Positions 23,953 to 31,351 of a DNA stretch of 64,000 bases are shown here, piece by piece; position 1 is the first letter of the stretch, and each line of letters opens with the position of its first letter. This DNA is from Paenibacillus sp. cl123 (GTDB lineage Bacteria; Bacillota; Bacilli; Paenibacillales; NBRC-103111), in the NCBI RefSeq assembly GCF_900101595.1, contig NZ_FMYY01000010.1, positions 124,001 through 188,000 on the forward strand. The letters run 5' to 3'. The notes beneath the pieces were generated by a model. The model saw only the letters and a list, made by a program, of their open reading frames with translations, searched no databases and was not told the DNA's origin. The position numbers were made by a program, and so were the translations under genes.

Positions 23953-24837
23953 ATGGAGCATCAAGGCAAAACGCCGTGGTATCTGCATGTCCTGTTCTGG
24001 CTGATCGCCTGTTCGACGATTCTGCCGATTCTGCTCGTCTTTATGGTTTCGATTACGGACGAGACGACGATTGCCCGCAACGGTTATTCATTTATCCCCG
24101 AGAAGCTGAGCTTGGAGGCCTACAGTTATTTGTTTCTCGATTCGATGACGATTGTCCGGGCTTACGGCGTAACGATTTTCGTGACGATCGCAGGATCGGC
24201 GGCAGGGCTGCTGCTTTCGGCTCTTCTTGCTTATCCGCTGTCCCGGCGCGACTTCCCTTACCGGAACAAGCTGGCCTTCTTCGTCTTCTTCACGATGCTG
24301 TTCAACGGCGGCTTGGTGCCCTGGTACCTCGTCTTCACGCAGCTGATTAACTTGAAGGATACCGTATGGAGTCTCATTATCCCGGGGTTGCTGATCAATG
24401 GCTTCTATATCCTGATTATGCGCACCTTCTTCAGCACTTCGATTCCGCCGGCGCTTATCGAATCGGCCTACATGGACGGAGCGGGGGAATTCAGGATATT
24501 TTTCCAAATTGTCATAAGACTCTCGACGCCGGTGCTCGCCACGATCGGACTGTTCTATACGCTGTCTTACTGGAATGACTGGTTCAACTCTCTGGTCTTT
24601 CTGACCGATTCGAAGCTGTACAGCCTGCAGTACCTGCTGAACAAAATCCTTTTGAACATTCAATTTCTGGCCCAGAACACGCGCAACAATAACGCTTCGC
24701 AAATTATTGCCAGTCTCCCGACCGAAACGGTCCGTATGGCGATGGCGATTATCGGAATCGGTCCGATCGTGCTCGCTTACCCGTTCTTCCAGAAATATTT
24801 TGTCAAAGGCCTCACGGTAGGCGCTGTGAAAGGATAA
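23953..24837 (+). CDS. Sugar ABC transporter permease, YtcP type
   Basis: This 294-residue second permease pairs with the LplB-type subunit encoded 18 bp upstream. It has six predicted membrane spans, the MVSITDETTIARNGYSFIP loop typical of YtcP proteins, the EAA loop ESAYMDGAGEFRIFFQIVIR followed by LSTPVLATIGLFY, and the FFQKYFVKGLTVGAVKG end that matches this family. The ribosome site AAAGGAG precedes ATG 23953. As with its partner, the ATPase is missing from the cluster and is probably a shared one elsewhere in the genome. Confidence 0.94.
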   Translation: MEHQGKTPWYLHVLFWLIACSTILPILLVFMVSITDETTIARNGYSFIPEKLSLEAYSYLFLDSMTIVRAYGVTIFVTIAGSAAGLLLSALLAYPLSRRDFPYRNKLAFFVFFTMLFNGGLVPWYLVFTQLINLKDTVWSLIIPGLLINGFYILIMRTFFSTSIPPALIESAYMDGAGEFRIFFQIVIRLSTPVLATIGLFYTLSYWNDWFNSLVFLTDSKLYSLQYLLNKILLNIQFLAQNTRNNNASQIIASLPTETVRMAMAIIGIGPIVLAYPFFQKYFVKGLTVGAVKG

Positions 24838-24846
24838 TGCCGGCTT

Positions 24847-24858
24847 AACCGGCCGGTT
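24847..24858. promoter_or_regulatory. Palindrome ahead of the binding-protein gene
   Basis: AACCGGCCGGTT is a perfect 12-bp palindrome in the 70-bp gap between the second permease and the binding-protein gene. It can form a compact RNA hairpin, or compete with GCCGG/CCGGC pairing nearby. It may set the higher expression typical of the binding protein. There is no T run. Confidence 0.35.
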
Positions 24859-24907
24859 TATCATAGAAAAGGATCAGCCAATTTCAAGTTGACGGAGGGG
24901 TTATTCC

Positions 24908-26470
24908 ATGTTACGTATCAAAAAAGGGACTCAGCTGGCTCTATCCACCATGCTGCTGTGGTCCACCATGCTGGCTGCTTGCAGCACGGCCAAACCTGCC
25001 GAGCAAGGCTCGGCTCCGGCCAAGGAAGAGCCGAAAACGACGGCGAATTCGGCGCAAACCGGAACCGGATCGGATCTTAAGCCTTACAAGCTGGTCATGA
25101 TCTTCCCGTCAGGCGTCGTGCCTAAGGACCTGCCTCTGGTCCAGGACGAAATGAGCAAGTATTTGACCGAAAAAATCAATGCAACTATCGAAATCCGTCC
25201 GATCGACTGGGGCGCATGGCAAAATAAGACGAACCTGATGTTCGCTTCGCAAGAGCAGTTCGACCTGATGTTCACCGCATCCTGGTACGGTCTTGGCCAG
25301 CAGGCGGCCAAGGGCCAGATTATCCCGCTTGACGATCTGATTGCCAAGCACGGCCAAGGCATCAAGAGTGTGCTCGACCCGGCTTATGTCGAAGGCGGCA
25401 AGCTGAACGGCAAGTCTTACGGCGTAGTGGCGAATAAGGAGTTTGCGGCTACGAAGGGCGTCGTCATGCGGAAGGATTTGGTCGAGAAATATAGATTCGA
25501 TCTGACGGCCGTGAAGGAGCTGAAGGATCTGGAGCCGATCTTCGCGAAGATCAAGGAATCCGAGCCCGGTATCACCCCGCTGCAGGTTAAAAGCGACCGC
25601 TCTCCGGCAAGCGCTATCCTTGGCTACGGCATGTTCGATATGCTTGGGGACGGTCCGGGCGTGCTCGACCGCAACAGCAAGGAACTGAAGGTTATCAATA
25701 TGTTTGAAACTCCGCAGTTTCTGGAAGCGACGAAGCTGATGCACAAGTGGTATAAGCTCGGCTACATTAACAAAGACGGCTCTACGAATAAAGACAGCGA
25801 GTTCCTGGCGGTCAAGGCTGGCAAAGCATTCGCTTACGGGGAATCCATGAAGCCGGGCTTCGATATGCAGGAAACACGCAATACCGGCATGCCGATGACG
25901 ACGGTCGAGCTGACTAAGCCATACACGACGACAGGCGATACGACTAGCGCGATGTTCGCCATTCCAAACACATCCAAGGATCCGGACAGAGCGATGATGT
26001 TCCTGAACCTGCTGTACACGGACAAATACCTGCTGAACCTGCTGGATTGGGGGATCGAAGGCAAGCATTATGCCAAGGCCGGCGATAACATAATAGATTA
26101 TCCGCCGGGCGTGGATGCCGCCAGTGTCGGTTACAATCTGAATCTGCCGTGGATGTTCGGCAACCAGCTGAACTCTTACATCTGGAAGACAGAAGATCCG
26201 CAAATCTGGGATAAATACAAGAAGTTTAACGAAGGCGCGCAAAAATCCATCGCTCTCGGCTTCGTCTTCGATCCGGAGAAGGTCAAGAACGAGATTGCCG
26301 CCACCAATAACGTCGTTACTGAATTCACCGGCGGTCTGTACACAGGTACGCTCGATCCGGAGGTCTACATCCCGAAATTCGTGGAGAAGCTGAAAGCGGC
26401 CGGCCTGGACAAGATCATCGCCGAGAAGCAGAGGCAGTTGGACGAATGGGCCAAAACCCAGAAGAAATAA
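24908..26470 (+). CDS. LplA/YtcQ-type sugar-binding lipoprotein
   Basis: This 520-residue solute-binding lipoprotein is anchored by Cys25 (lipobox LAAC after a positive MLRIKKGTQ start and a hydrophobic core). A low-complexity Ala/Glu/Thr linker leads to YKLVMIFPSGVVPKDLPLVQ. The length and blocks such as EQFDLMFTASWYGLGQQAAKG, IPLDDLIAKHGQGI and the late WGIEGKHYAK with PPGVD match the large LplA/YtcQ-type binding proteins paired with LplB/YtcP permeases. The GGAGGGG site fixes the ATG. It ends the operon, before a strong hairpin. Its ligand is presumably what the YesM kinase system responds to. Confidence 0.93.
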   Translation: MLRIKKGTQLALSTMLLWSTMLAACSTAKPAEQGSAPAKEEPKTTANSAQTGTGSDLKPYKLVMIFPSGVVPKDLPLVQDEMSKYLTEKINATIEIRPIDWGAWQNKTNLMFASQEQFDLMFTASWYGLGQQAAKGQIIPLDDLIAKHGQGIKSVLDPAYVEGGKLNGKSYGVVANKEFAATKGVVMRKDLVEKYRFDLTAVKELKDLEPIFAKIKESEPGITPLQVKSDRSPASAILGYGMFDMLGDGPGVLDRNSKELKVINMFETPQFLEATKLMHKWYKLGYINKDGSTNKDSEFLAVKAGKAFAYGESMKPGFDMQETRNTGMPMTTVELTKPYTTTGDTTSAMFAIPNTSKDPDRAMMFLNLLYTDKYLLNLLDWGIEGKHYAKAGDNIIDYPPGVDAASVGYNLNLPWMFGNQLNSYIWKTEDPQIWDKYKKFNEGAQKSIALGFVFDPEKVKNEIAATNNVVTEFTGGLYTGTLDPEVYIPKFVEKLKAAGLDKIIAEKQRQLDEWAKTQKK

Positions 26471-26481
26471 GCAGAGCACAG

Positions 26482-26512
26482 ACAGGGCTGCGCGGTAATC
26501 GCGCAGCCCTGT
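26482..26512 (+). terminator. Strong hairpin closing the transporter operon
   Basis: A perfect 13-bp stem (ACAGGGCTGCGCG with CGCGCAGCCCTGT) has a 5-base loop GTAAT and ends with a short TTG. The poor T tract suggests a hairpin that both terminates and protects the 3' end. Confidence 0.7.
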
Positions 26513-26544
26513 TGCCCGTTGGCGCGGACGGATCACTGCGCCAG

Positions 26545-26691
26545 TCAGGACAATTTTTGTTTATTGATCAATGCCTGCATGCTTTTGTGCAGCGAGGTCA
26601 TTTCCTTCTCGAGCTTCTCCATATCCTTGAACATCTTCTGCATGTCCTTGTCGTCGGCCAATACTTTCAATATATGCTCGAATTTGATCAT
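26545..26691 (-). CDS. 48-residue charged helical microprotein
   Basis: This short gene reads MIKFEHILKV then LADDKDMQKMFKDMEKLEKE and ends INKQKLS. The heptad-like spacing of Met, Leu and Phe among Lys, Asp and Glu predicts a single amphipathic helix or short coiled coil. An AGGTG with further GGGAGG lies 8 or more bases before the ATG, supporting translation. It has no signal or membrane segment and no recognised family. It is convergent with the transporter operon and on the same strand as the DedA gene, which starts beyond a 181-bp gap. I cannot assign a function. Confidence 0.6.
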   Translation of the reverse strand: MIKFEHILKVLADDKDMQKMFKDMEKLEKEMTSLHKSMQALINKQKLS

Positions 26692-26872
26692 GGCGGTTCA
26701 CCTGCCTCCCGGAGCGGGCTGAGCGAATAGCCGGTGCTTGCTTCAGCTTATGCGCTCCGATGCTGAAGGGACCGGGCTCCTTCGGCGGTTGAGCGACCCA
26801 AGGTAAGCCCGCCGGCCCGCCATGACTATGGCCCGAATCACCGAGGTGCCGTCCGAAAGCAGCTTTGCGCGC

Positions 26873-27496
26873 CTACTTCCGCGGCTTCCCGGCACCGCGC
26901 CGGCGGCGCAGCAGCATATACAGAACAGCCAGCAGACCAAGGGCGATGAGGGCATAAGCGATATTGGCATACACATCCATCATATGTACGATTTGCTCCC
27001 AGGAATCGCCGACGGCGGCGCCTACGGAGACAAGCACGATGTTCCAGATAAACGTTCCGATCGTCGTGAACAGCAGGAACATCCAGAAGTTCATGCCGGA
27101 CATACCGGCGGGAATGGAGATCAGACTGCGGATCAGCGGAATCATCCGGCAGAACAACACCGTCCAGTACCCATACTTGTCGAACCAGGCGTCCGCCTTG
27201 CGGATATCGTCCTTGGTGACGCGGAGCCAGCCGCCCCAGCGGTCAACGATGCTCTCCAATCGCTCCACATCGAGAATTCGTCCGATCGCGTACAGGATGA
27301 CGGCGCCAAGCACGGAGCCGGCGGTCGCGGCTGCGACGACGCCGGCGACCGTCAGCTCGGATGTCGTCGTCATAAAGCCGCCGAACGTGAGCACGACTTC
27401 CGAAGGAATGGGCGGGAATACATTTTCCAGCGCAATCATGAACAGGATGCCGGCATAGCCGTACTGCTCCATGAAAGCTGTAATCCAGTTTTGCAT
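26873..27496 (-). CDS. DedA-family membrane protein (second copy)
   Basis: This 207-residue polytopic protein of the DedA/VTT family is implicated in lipid-carrier recycling and envelope homeostasis. Key blocks are MIALENVFPPIPSEVVLTFG (with the acidic ENxFPPIPSE reentrant loop), AGSVLGAVILYAIGR, FDKYGYWTVLFCRMIPLIRS and LISIPAGMSGMNFWMF, then a GTFIWNIVLVSVG helix. ATG 27496 has AAGGAGG 6 bases upstream; the longer frame to 27643 lacks support. It is a different branch from the DedA protein at 9.2 kb, which has FPGE in place of IPSE. The C-terminus is a short Arg-rich cytoplasmic tail. Confidence 0.93.
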   Translation of the reverse strand: MQNWITAFMEQYGYAGILFMIALENVFPPIPSEVVLTFGGFMTTTSELTVAGVVAAATAGSVLGAVILYAIGRILDVERLESIVDRWGGWLRVTKDDIRKADAWFDKYGYWTVLFCRMIPLIRSLISIPAGMSGMNFWMFLLFTTIGTFIWNIVLVSVGAAVGDSWEQIVHMMDVYANIAYALIALGLLAVLYMLLRRRRGAGKPRK

Positions 27497-27524
27497 GAAG
27501 ACCTCCTTAAGCGGTATATAAAAG

Positions 27525-27546
27525 GTACTAGATAAAGATAGTACTA
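27525..27546. promoter_or_regulatory. Paired GTACTA repeats at the DedA promoter
   Basis: GTACTA occurs at 27525-27530 and 27541-27546 with GATAAAGATA between them, 29-50 bp before the DedA start on the other strand. The GTAC cores are palindromic, so the pair could be read as two half-sites of a small dimeric repressor (PadR or GntR type). A TATATA box lies next to it at 27515-27520. Confidence 0.35.
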
Positions 27547-27628
27547 CACAGATTGGCGATCCACATTCTACAATGGCTTCAAGCATGCACTGATGCGAGC
27601 AAGGGTTAAGGAGAAGAGGGAAGCCGGC

Positions 27629-27865
27629 ATGAACAGGGATCACCGATTATCCATCTTGAGAGAGCATGAGAATGATTGCTACGCGATATGCCTGATGATT
27701 CTGCGCAGTGAGGACATGGCGGTCCGTGCGGCCAAAAACGCCTTGCTGCAGCTCTGGACGCATGACGACTTCCTGCGAATGGATGCGAATGAGCGTCCCG
27801 GTGTGCTGAGGCGTGTATGTATGCGCTCGGCGCTGCAGCTCAGGGCCGCCGCCGATCACGGCTGA
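27629..27865 (+). CDS. Short sigma-70 region 2-like protein
   Basis: This 78-residue protein resembles only the region 2 helices of an ECF-type sigma factor: LREHENDCYAICLMILRSED, then AVRAAKNALLQLWTHDDFL, which parallels the usual pattern of a YxxxLxxxxDxAEDxxQExxLRxW helix pair. Region 4 is absent and the frame ends cleanly before a terminator. The acidic residues normally next to the -10 recognition helix are replaced (VRAAKNA where AEDAVQE is usual). ATG 27629 follows GAGAAGAGGGAAG. It may be a decayed sigma factor, a small regulator that binds core polymerase, or coincidence. Confidence that it is expressed is moderate. Confidence 0.5.
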   Translation: MNRDHRLSILREHENDCYAICLMILRSEDMAVRAAKNALLQLWTHDDFLRMDANERPGVLRRVCMRSALQLRAAADHG

Positions 27866-27912
27866 CGATATTACATACCTGGCCGACCGGGAGACCGGTA
27901 CAGGCGCCACAT

Positions 27913-27950
27913 AAGGGAATTCCGGGGCAGCGTCATCGGAATTCCCTTTT
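27913..27950 (+). terminator. Rho-independent terminator after the sigma-like gene
   Basis: A perfect 12-bp stem, AAGGGAATTCCG with CGGAATTCCCTT, encloses a 12-base loop and runs directly into TTTT. Confidence 0.85.
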
Positions 27951-28139
27951 CGCTCTATTTGCCCGAGTAAGGTCGCTGAGTTCCGTAAGAATGACAAAGT
28001 CGCGGGAGGCTTTAAGAGTCAGTCAGTTCCGATACAGTTCCGCACCATCAGCCTCACGTTTTTCTTTGCGTCAGGCTTTCTTAAATTGACAGAAATAGAC
28101 TTTAATGATTGTCCGATTTTTAGCAGACGCACGGCATCT

Positions 28140-28162
28140 ATAAGACGCCGTAAGGCGTTTAT
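28140..28162. terminator. Hairpin between convergent units near 28.1 kb
   Basis: ATAAGACGCC and GGCGTTTAT pair with one bulge around GTAA, 31 bp past the stop of the minus-strand arm of the vWA/tubulin locus. The rest of the 27951-28192 gap is AT-richer and shows no gene; a TTGACA hexamer at 28086 has no matching -10 box. Confidence 0.45.
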
Positions 28163-28192
28163 CCCGCTGCGCCGGGGGCCGGGTACGGCCGC

Positions 28193-29911
28193 TCACCCGG
28201 CCGGCGCATCCCGTCTTGCGGCAGGCTTGCCGCCGGCCGGCGTGTCCAAAGCCGGGCTTCCCGGCTCGGCGGTTTCCCGAGGCGGCTTCTGCCGGTTGCC
28301 GCCGCCGGGCTCCGCCGGGCCGCCGGCCGGGGGCGAGCCGGGTGAAGGGTTCGCGGCAGAGTCGGAGGACGGACGGCCGCTGCGGTTGTCTTCCGGCTCG
28401 CGAGGCTCGGATTCGGTGCGGATGAGCCGGTACCGGTCATCCTCGAATCTGTAGTGCCCGCGATCCGGCTGGACGTTCCCGGAAGAATCCGGGGCGATCC
28501 AGGGACGCGTAGCGGTCAGCTCTCCCTTGCCGTTCGAGGACAAAGCGTCGGCTTCCACGTCCAGCACCCGGCGCAGCGAGCCGTTCTCCGCGACCAGCAG
28601 CAGCACATATCTGGCGCTGCGGCGAGCGGATGATCCTTCGAGCAGCAGCAGCTTGCTGCCGTCCGGACCGCTCAGCTCGGAATAACGGATAGTCACTTGG
28701 CGGACGGCGGTATCGAGGGCAGCCTCGTGCAGCGACAGGCCGCCGTCTGCTGCCAGCTGGGCGAGCAGCAGACGCGTCCCTGCGCCGTCCAGCGCAGCCG
28801 CCTGGACTTGACCTGCCGCGGCCTTCAGGGCAGTGACGGCGGTCAGCTTGCCGTCCGCGCCCGCCGCCGTCAGCAGCTTCGCCGGGTCGGCTGCGAGCTG
28901 CTGAAGCTCCGCCGCCCGCAGCTCTGCCGACGTGTCCCGGTAGCTGCCCAGCGTCTTGTACAGCGCGATGGCGTCCGCATGCTTGCCGCCGGCCGATAGG
29001 GAAGCCGCTTTTTTCATCCGGGCTTCGACGACCGACTGAACGTTCGCTTCGATCTTGCTGCCGGGTCCGGCCCAGACGGGGTAAGCTTTCAGCTGACGGG
29101 CAGCTTCGAGAAATTTTTCCAGATCCTGTTTCTCCAGAATGGAAAGCGTACCGAGGGCCAGCTTCTCCAGTTTCGGAGCCATCCACGCCGCTTCCCAGCC
29201 TTGGCGCTCGTAGAAGGTCCGAAGCTCCTCGCCCTGCTTCCATACCTCCACATACGGCTTCGTCCGGGCCAAGGTGTCCAGCCGGGCGATATCGCGCGGC
29301 TGCAGCAGCGCGTTGATTGCCTTCAGCTTCGCTGGATCGCCTCCATAGTACACGGCTGGAATGAGGATCAGCTCGGCTGCGGCCGTGCTGACATCGTCCG
29401 CGGCCTTGGCGCCGGCGATCCGCTTCTCCGCCGCCTTGCGGGCGTCGGCAAAGCCGGTGGCAAGCTGGGCTTCCAGCGAGGCTTCCTGCACAGCCTGGGC
29501 GAACCGCTCCGCGTGCGCGGCTCCCAGCGCGGCTATCTGCTGCCTCGCCGCTTGCCAATCGCTATGCGTTTTCGCCAGCGCGGAGACGTCTTTGGCGGCT
29601 GCTGCGGAGGCCGCGGCTTGCGACAGACTCTGTACCGTCCGCATCATATGGACGATGGGCTGCAGCTCGGCCAGCGCGGAGGCGATCTCGTCCCGGTGAT
29701 AGTCGAAGCCCCGGATCGAACCGGCTTTCACATACAGCGCTTCGGCTTCCGGCAGCTGCCCGGCCATATGCAGCGACCGCGCCTGATCGAAGGCGCGCGC
29801 GGCTTGGGCCGCATCATAGGTTTTCCAGCCGGCGGCGGCAGCGGTGACGGCCAGCAGGACGGTCGCCGCCTTCCTGAAACGGTACGCACGTTGATACGTA
29901 AAACCACTCAC
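28193..29911 (-). CDS. Membrane-anchored protein with long helical repeat ectodomain
   Basis: This is a 572-residue protein of unknown function. An Arg-rich start is followed by one membrane helix (about 15-29), which predicts that the rest lies outside. Residues 35-340 are helical and repeat-like (ARAFDQARSLHMAGQLPEAE, ADAIALYKTLGSYRDTSAEL), resembling TPR units. Residues 340-480 contain a beta-rich stretch ending at DDRYRLIR, and the last 80 residues are a Pro/Gly/Arg-rich disordered tail. GTG 29911 overlaps the stop of the upstream gene (GTGA), so the two are translationally coupled. It is the last gene of the minus arm of the vWA/tubulin/GTPase locus. I recognise no named family. Confidence 0.8.
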   Translation of the reverse strand: MSGFTYQRAYRFRKAATVLLAVTAAAAGWKTYDAAQAARAFDQARSLHMAGQLPEAEALYVKAGSIRGFDYHRDEIASALAELQPIVHMMRTVQSLSQAAASAAAAKDVSALAKTHSDWQAARQQIAALGAAHAERFAQAVQEASLEAQLATGFADARKAAEKRIAGAKAADDVSTAAAELILIPAVYYGGDPAKLKAINALLQPRDIARLDTLARTKPYVEVWKQGEELRTFYERQGWEAAWMAPKLEKLALGTLSILEKQDLEKFLEAARQLKAYPVWAGPGSKIEANVQSVVEARMKKAASLSAGGKHADAIALYKTLGSYRDTSAELRAAELQQLAADPAKLLTAAGADGKLTAVTALKAAAGQVQAAALDGAGTRLLLAQLAADGGLSLHEAALDTAVRQVTIRYSELSGPDGSKLLLLEGSSARRSARYVLLLVAENGSLRRVLDVEADALSSNGKGELTATRPWIAPDSSGNVQPDRGHYRFEDDRYRLIRTESEPREPEDNRSGRPSSDSAANPSPGSPPAGGPAEPGGGNRQKPPRETAEPGSPALDTPAGGKPAARRDAPAG

Positions 29912-30927
29912 AAACGTTCCCGCCTTTGATCATATTGGTGATGGCCGCCGGCTTCCGCGTCCGGGTCGGCGCTCGGAGAAGCGGCTGGACCGGCTTCACC
30001 GCCGGCGGGAATCGAGCCGCCGGAGCGTCGGCTGGCTGCCTGCTGCACGCGCTGGAGCAGCTCTGGATGGTCAGCCGCGAGCTCGGCCGCCAGCCGCTGA
30101 AGCCGCTGGAGCCGTTCATCCGGGAGCAGATCGATGTAGTCGAGCACAAGCCCGCGATACTGGAGCAGATGGCTCTTGATGCGCAGCGCGGCTCCCGCCG
30201 CCGCCGTCAGAATCTCCGCTCCGTACGGCAGCCGCTCGATCTCGCTGCGGTACTTGACGACGTAATCGATAGCCGGGCGCTCGATCAGCCGGGGCTTGAT
30301 CCGTCCGACATCCAGCAAATAGGCGGTGAAGTCCGTGTCGAACCGGTTCGGGATGAGCGTGGTCAGCTCAAGCTCCATGTCGCTGCGCAAAATAAACCGG
30401 CCCAGGCACATCAGCTTAAGCAGCCGGATCGGGTTGTCCGGGATGAAATAGCCGATTTCGCGGAACTTCTCATACGCCGTCTTGAAGTCCTCGCCTTTCA
30501 GAGCGGTTTCCGCCTTGTCGATGTCCTGCAGCAGGCCGAGACGAATTTGTTCATGCTCTTGCAGGAGTAGGCGGGATAACGTACGTCTAAAGATATAGGG
30601 CTCGTACGCATGGCGAATTTTGGCGTATCCCGCGATCAGGATAAGTCCGCCGGCCAGAGCGGCCGCGATCTCCGTGAAGCTGCGGGCCACGATGACGCCG
30701 GCGGCGGCAAGGATGCCGATCACCAGCATATCCGTGTAGCCGCGCTGGCGGGCCGCTGCTTCGGCAGGCTTCGGCAGGGTCATCCAGGAGCTCCGGGAGC
30801 CGCACCCGGAGCAGTCCTCCTGCTCGAGGGAGGTATAGGAGCCGCAGCGCGAACATTGGCGCAAACGTTGAAACAAATAGTCCGTTCGCACCGTCTTACT
30901 AAAACGTACGGTTTTTTTCGAATTCAT
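29908..30927 (-). CDS. Zinc-ribbon protein with two transmembrane helices
   Basis: This 339-residue protein opens with a zinc ribbon (Cys25, Cys28, Cys39, Cys42 in CSRCG...CSGCGS). Two adjacent membrane helices (about 66-80 and 86-102) follow, then a cytoplasmic helical region of about 200 residues (LQDIDKAETALKGEDFKTAY is TPR-like) and a disordered Pro/Ala/Gly tail. The predicted hairpin topology leaves both ends in the cytoplasm. The ATG has GGAGGGAA a few bases before it. It is encoded between the membrane microprotein (31 bp upstream) and the TPR-like ectodomain protein (4-bp overlap). It is a likely adaptor between membrane and cytosolic parts of the system; no family name can be given. 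Confidence 0.8.
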   Translation of the reverse strand: MNSKKTVRFSKTVRTDYLFQRLRQCSRCGSYTSLEQEDCSGCGSRSSWMTLPKPAEAAARQRGYTDMLVIGILAAAGVIVARSFTEIAAALAGGLILIAGYAKIRHAYEPYIFRRTLSRLLLQEHEQIRLGLLQDIDKAETALKGEDFKTAYEKFREIGYFIPDNPIRLLKLMCLGRFILRSDMELELTTLIPNRFDTDFTAYLLDVGRIKPRLIERPAIDYVVKYRSEIERLPYGAEILTAAAGAALRIKSHLLQYRGLVLDYIDLLPDERLQRLQRLAAELAADHPELLQRVQQAASRRSGGSIPAGGEAGPAASPSADPDAEAGGHHQYDQRRERL

Positions 30928-30958
30928 GGGTTCCCTCCGTCATGAGGTTCGGTTAGAC

Positions 30959-31141
30959 TCAAGATATCCGGCCCGGATCGCCGCTTTCGGAACGATCGGC
31001 GCTATCGGGATGAGCGAAGCGTTCGGCCAGCTCGCTGTCGATGCGGGAAAGCGAAATATCGTGTTTTTTGTAGTAGACGAACGTCAGCAGCCGGAACCCT
31101 GCGAACAGGACGGCCGCCAGCAAAACGAGCAAAGTCAGCAT
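30959..31141 (-). CDS. 60-residue single-span membrane microprotein
   Basis: The open frame extends to 31195, but ATG 31141 is chosen because GGAGG lies 6 bases upstream and because it starts directly in a membrane helix (MLTLLVLLAAVLFAGFRLLT). A 38-residue charged tail follows (YYKKHDISLSRIDSELAERF) and is predicted to be cytoplasmic only if the N-terminus faces out. It is the first gene of the minus arm of the vWA/tubulin locus, facing the plus arm across a 210-bp promoter region. Small membrane proteins at this position often regulate or scaffold larger partners; that role is inference. Confidence 0.65.
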   Translation of the reverse strand: MLTLLVLLAAVLFAGFRLLTFVYYKKHDISLSRIDSELAERFAHPDSADRSESGDPGRIS

Positions 31142-31351
31142 GAGAACCTCCATTTCGGTCGAATATGGAAATATGCTCCTGAAAATCTTTAGCAAATTTT
31201 AAGGAATGTTTAAGTAGCGTTTTAATTTAGGACCAGATAATATATAAAGTTACAAACGGTAGTCCTACTCATTGTACAACCGTATTCGGCAAAATACTAC
31301 AAGACCGGCGCTTGACATCAAGGGGCGCCAGCGATGGAGGAATGAACCGCT
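31142..31351. promoter_or_regulatory. Divergent promoter region of the vWA/tubulin/GTPase locus
   Basis: This gap drives both arms. It contains TAGGACC (31228-31234) followed by GATAAT (31236-31241) and TATAAA (31243-31248), then TAGTCCTACT (31260-31269). The same pieces, TAGGACC, ATAAT and TAGTCCTACT, surround the -10 box of the lamin-tail SLH gene at 12420-12441, with half-sites 20 bp closer there. The two-turn difference would keep the half-sites on one face of the DNA. A common regulator is therefore plausible. Confidence 0.5.

Noticed and set aside
28437-29558. A 373-residue open frame on the minus strand inside the TPR-like gene
   Set aside because: It is an Arg/Gly-rich out-of-phase shadow produced by the high-GC codon bias of the gene in the main frame, with no ribosome site or recognisable motif.
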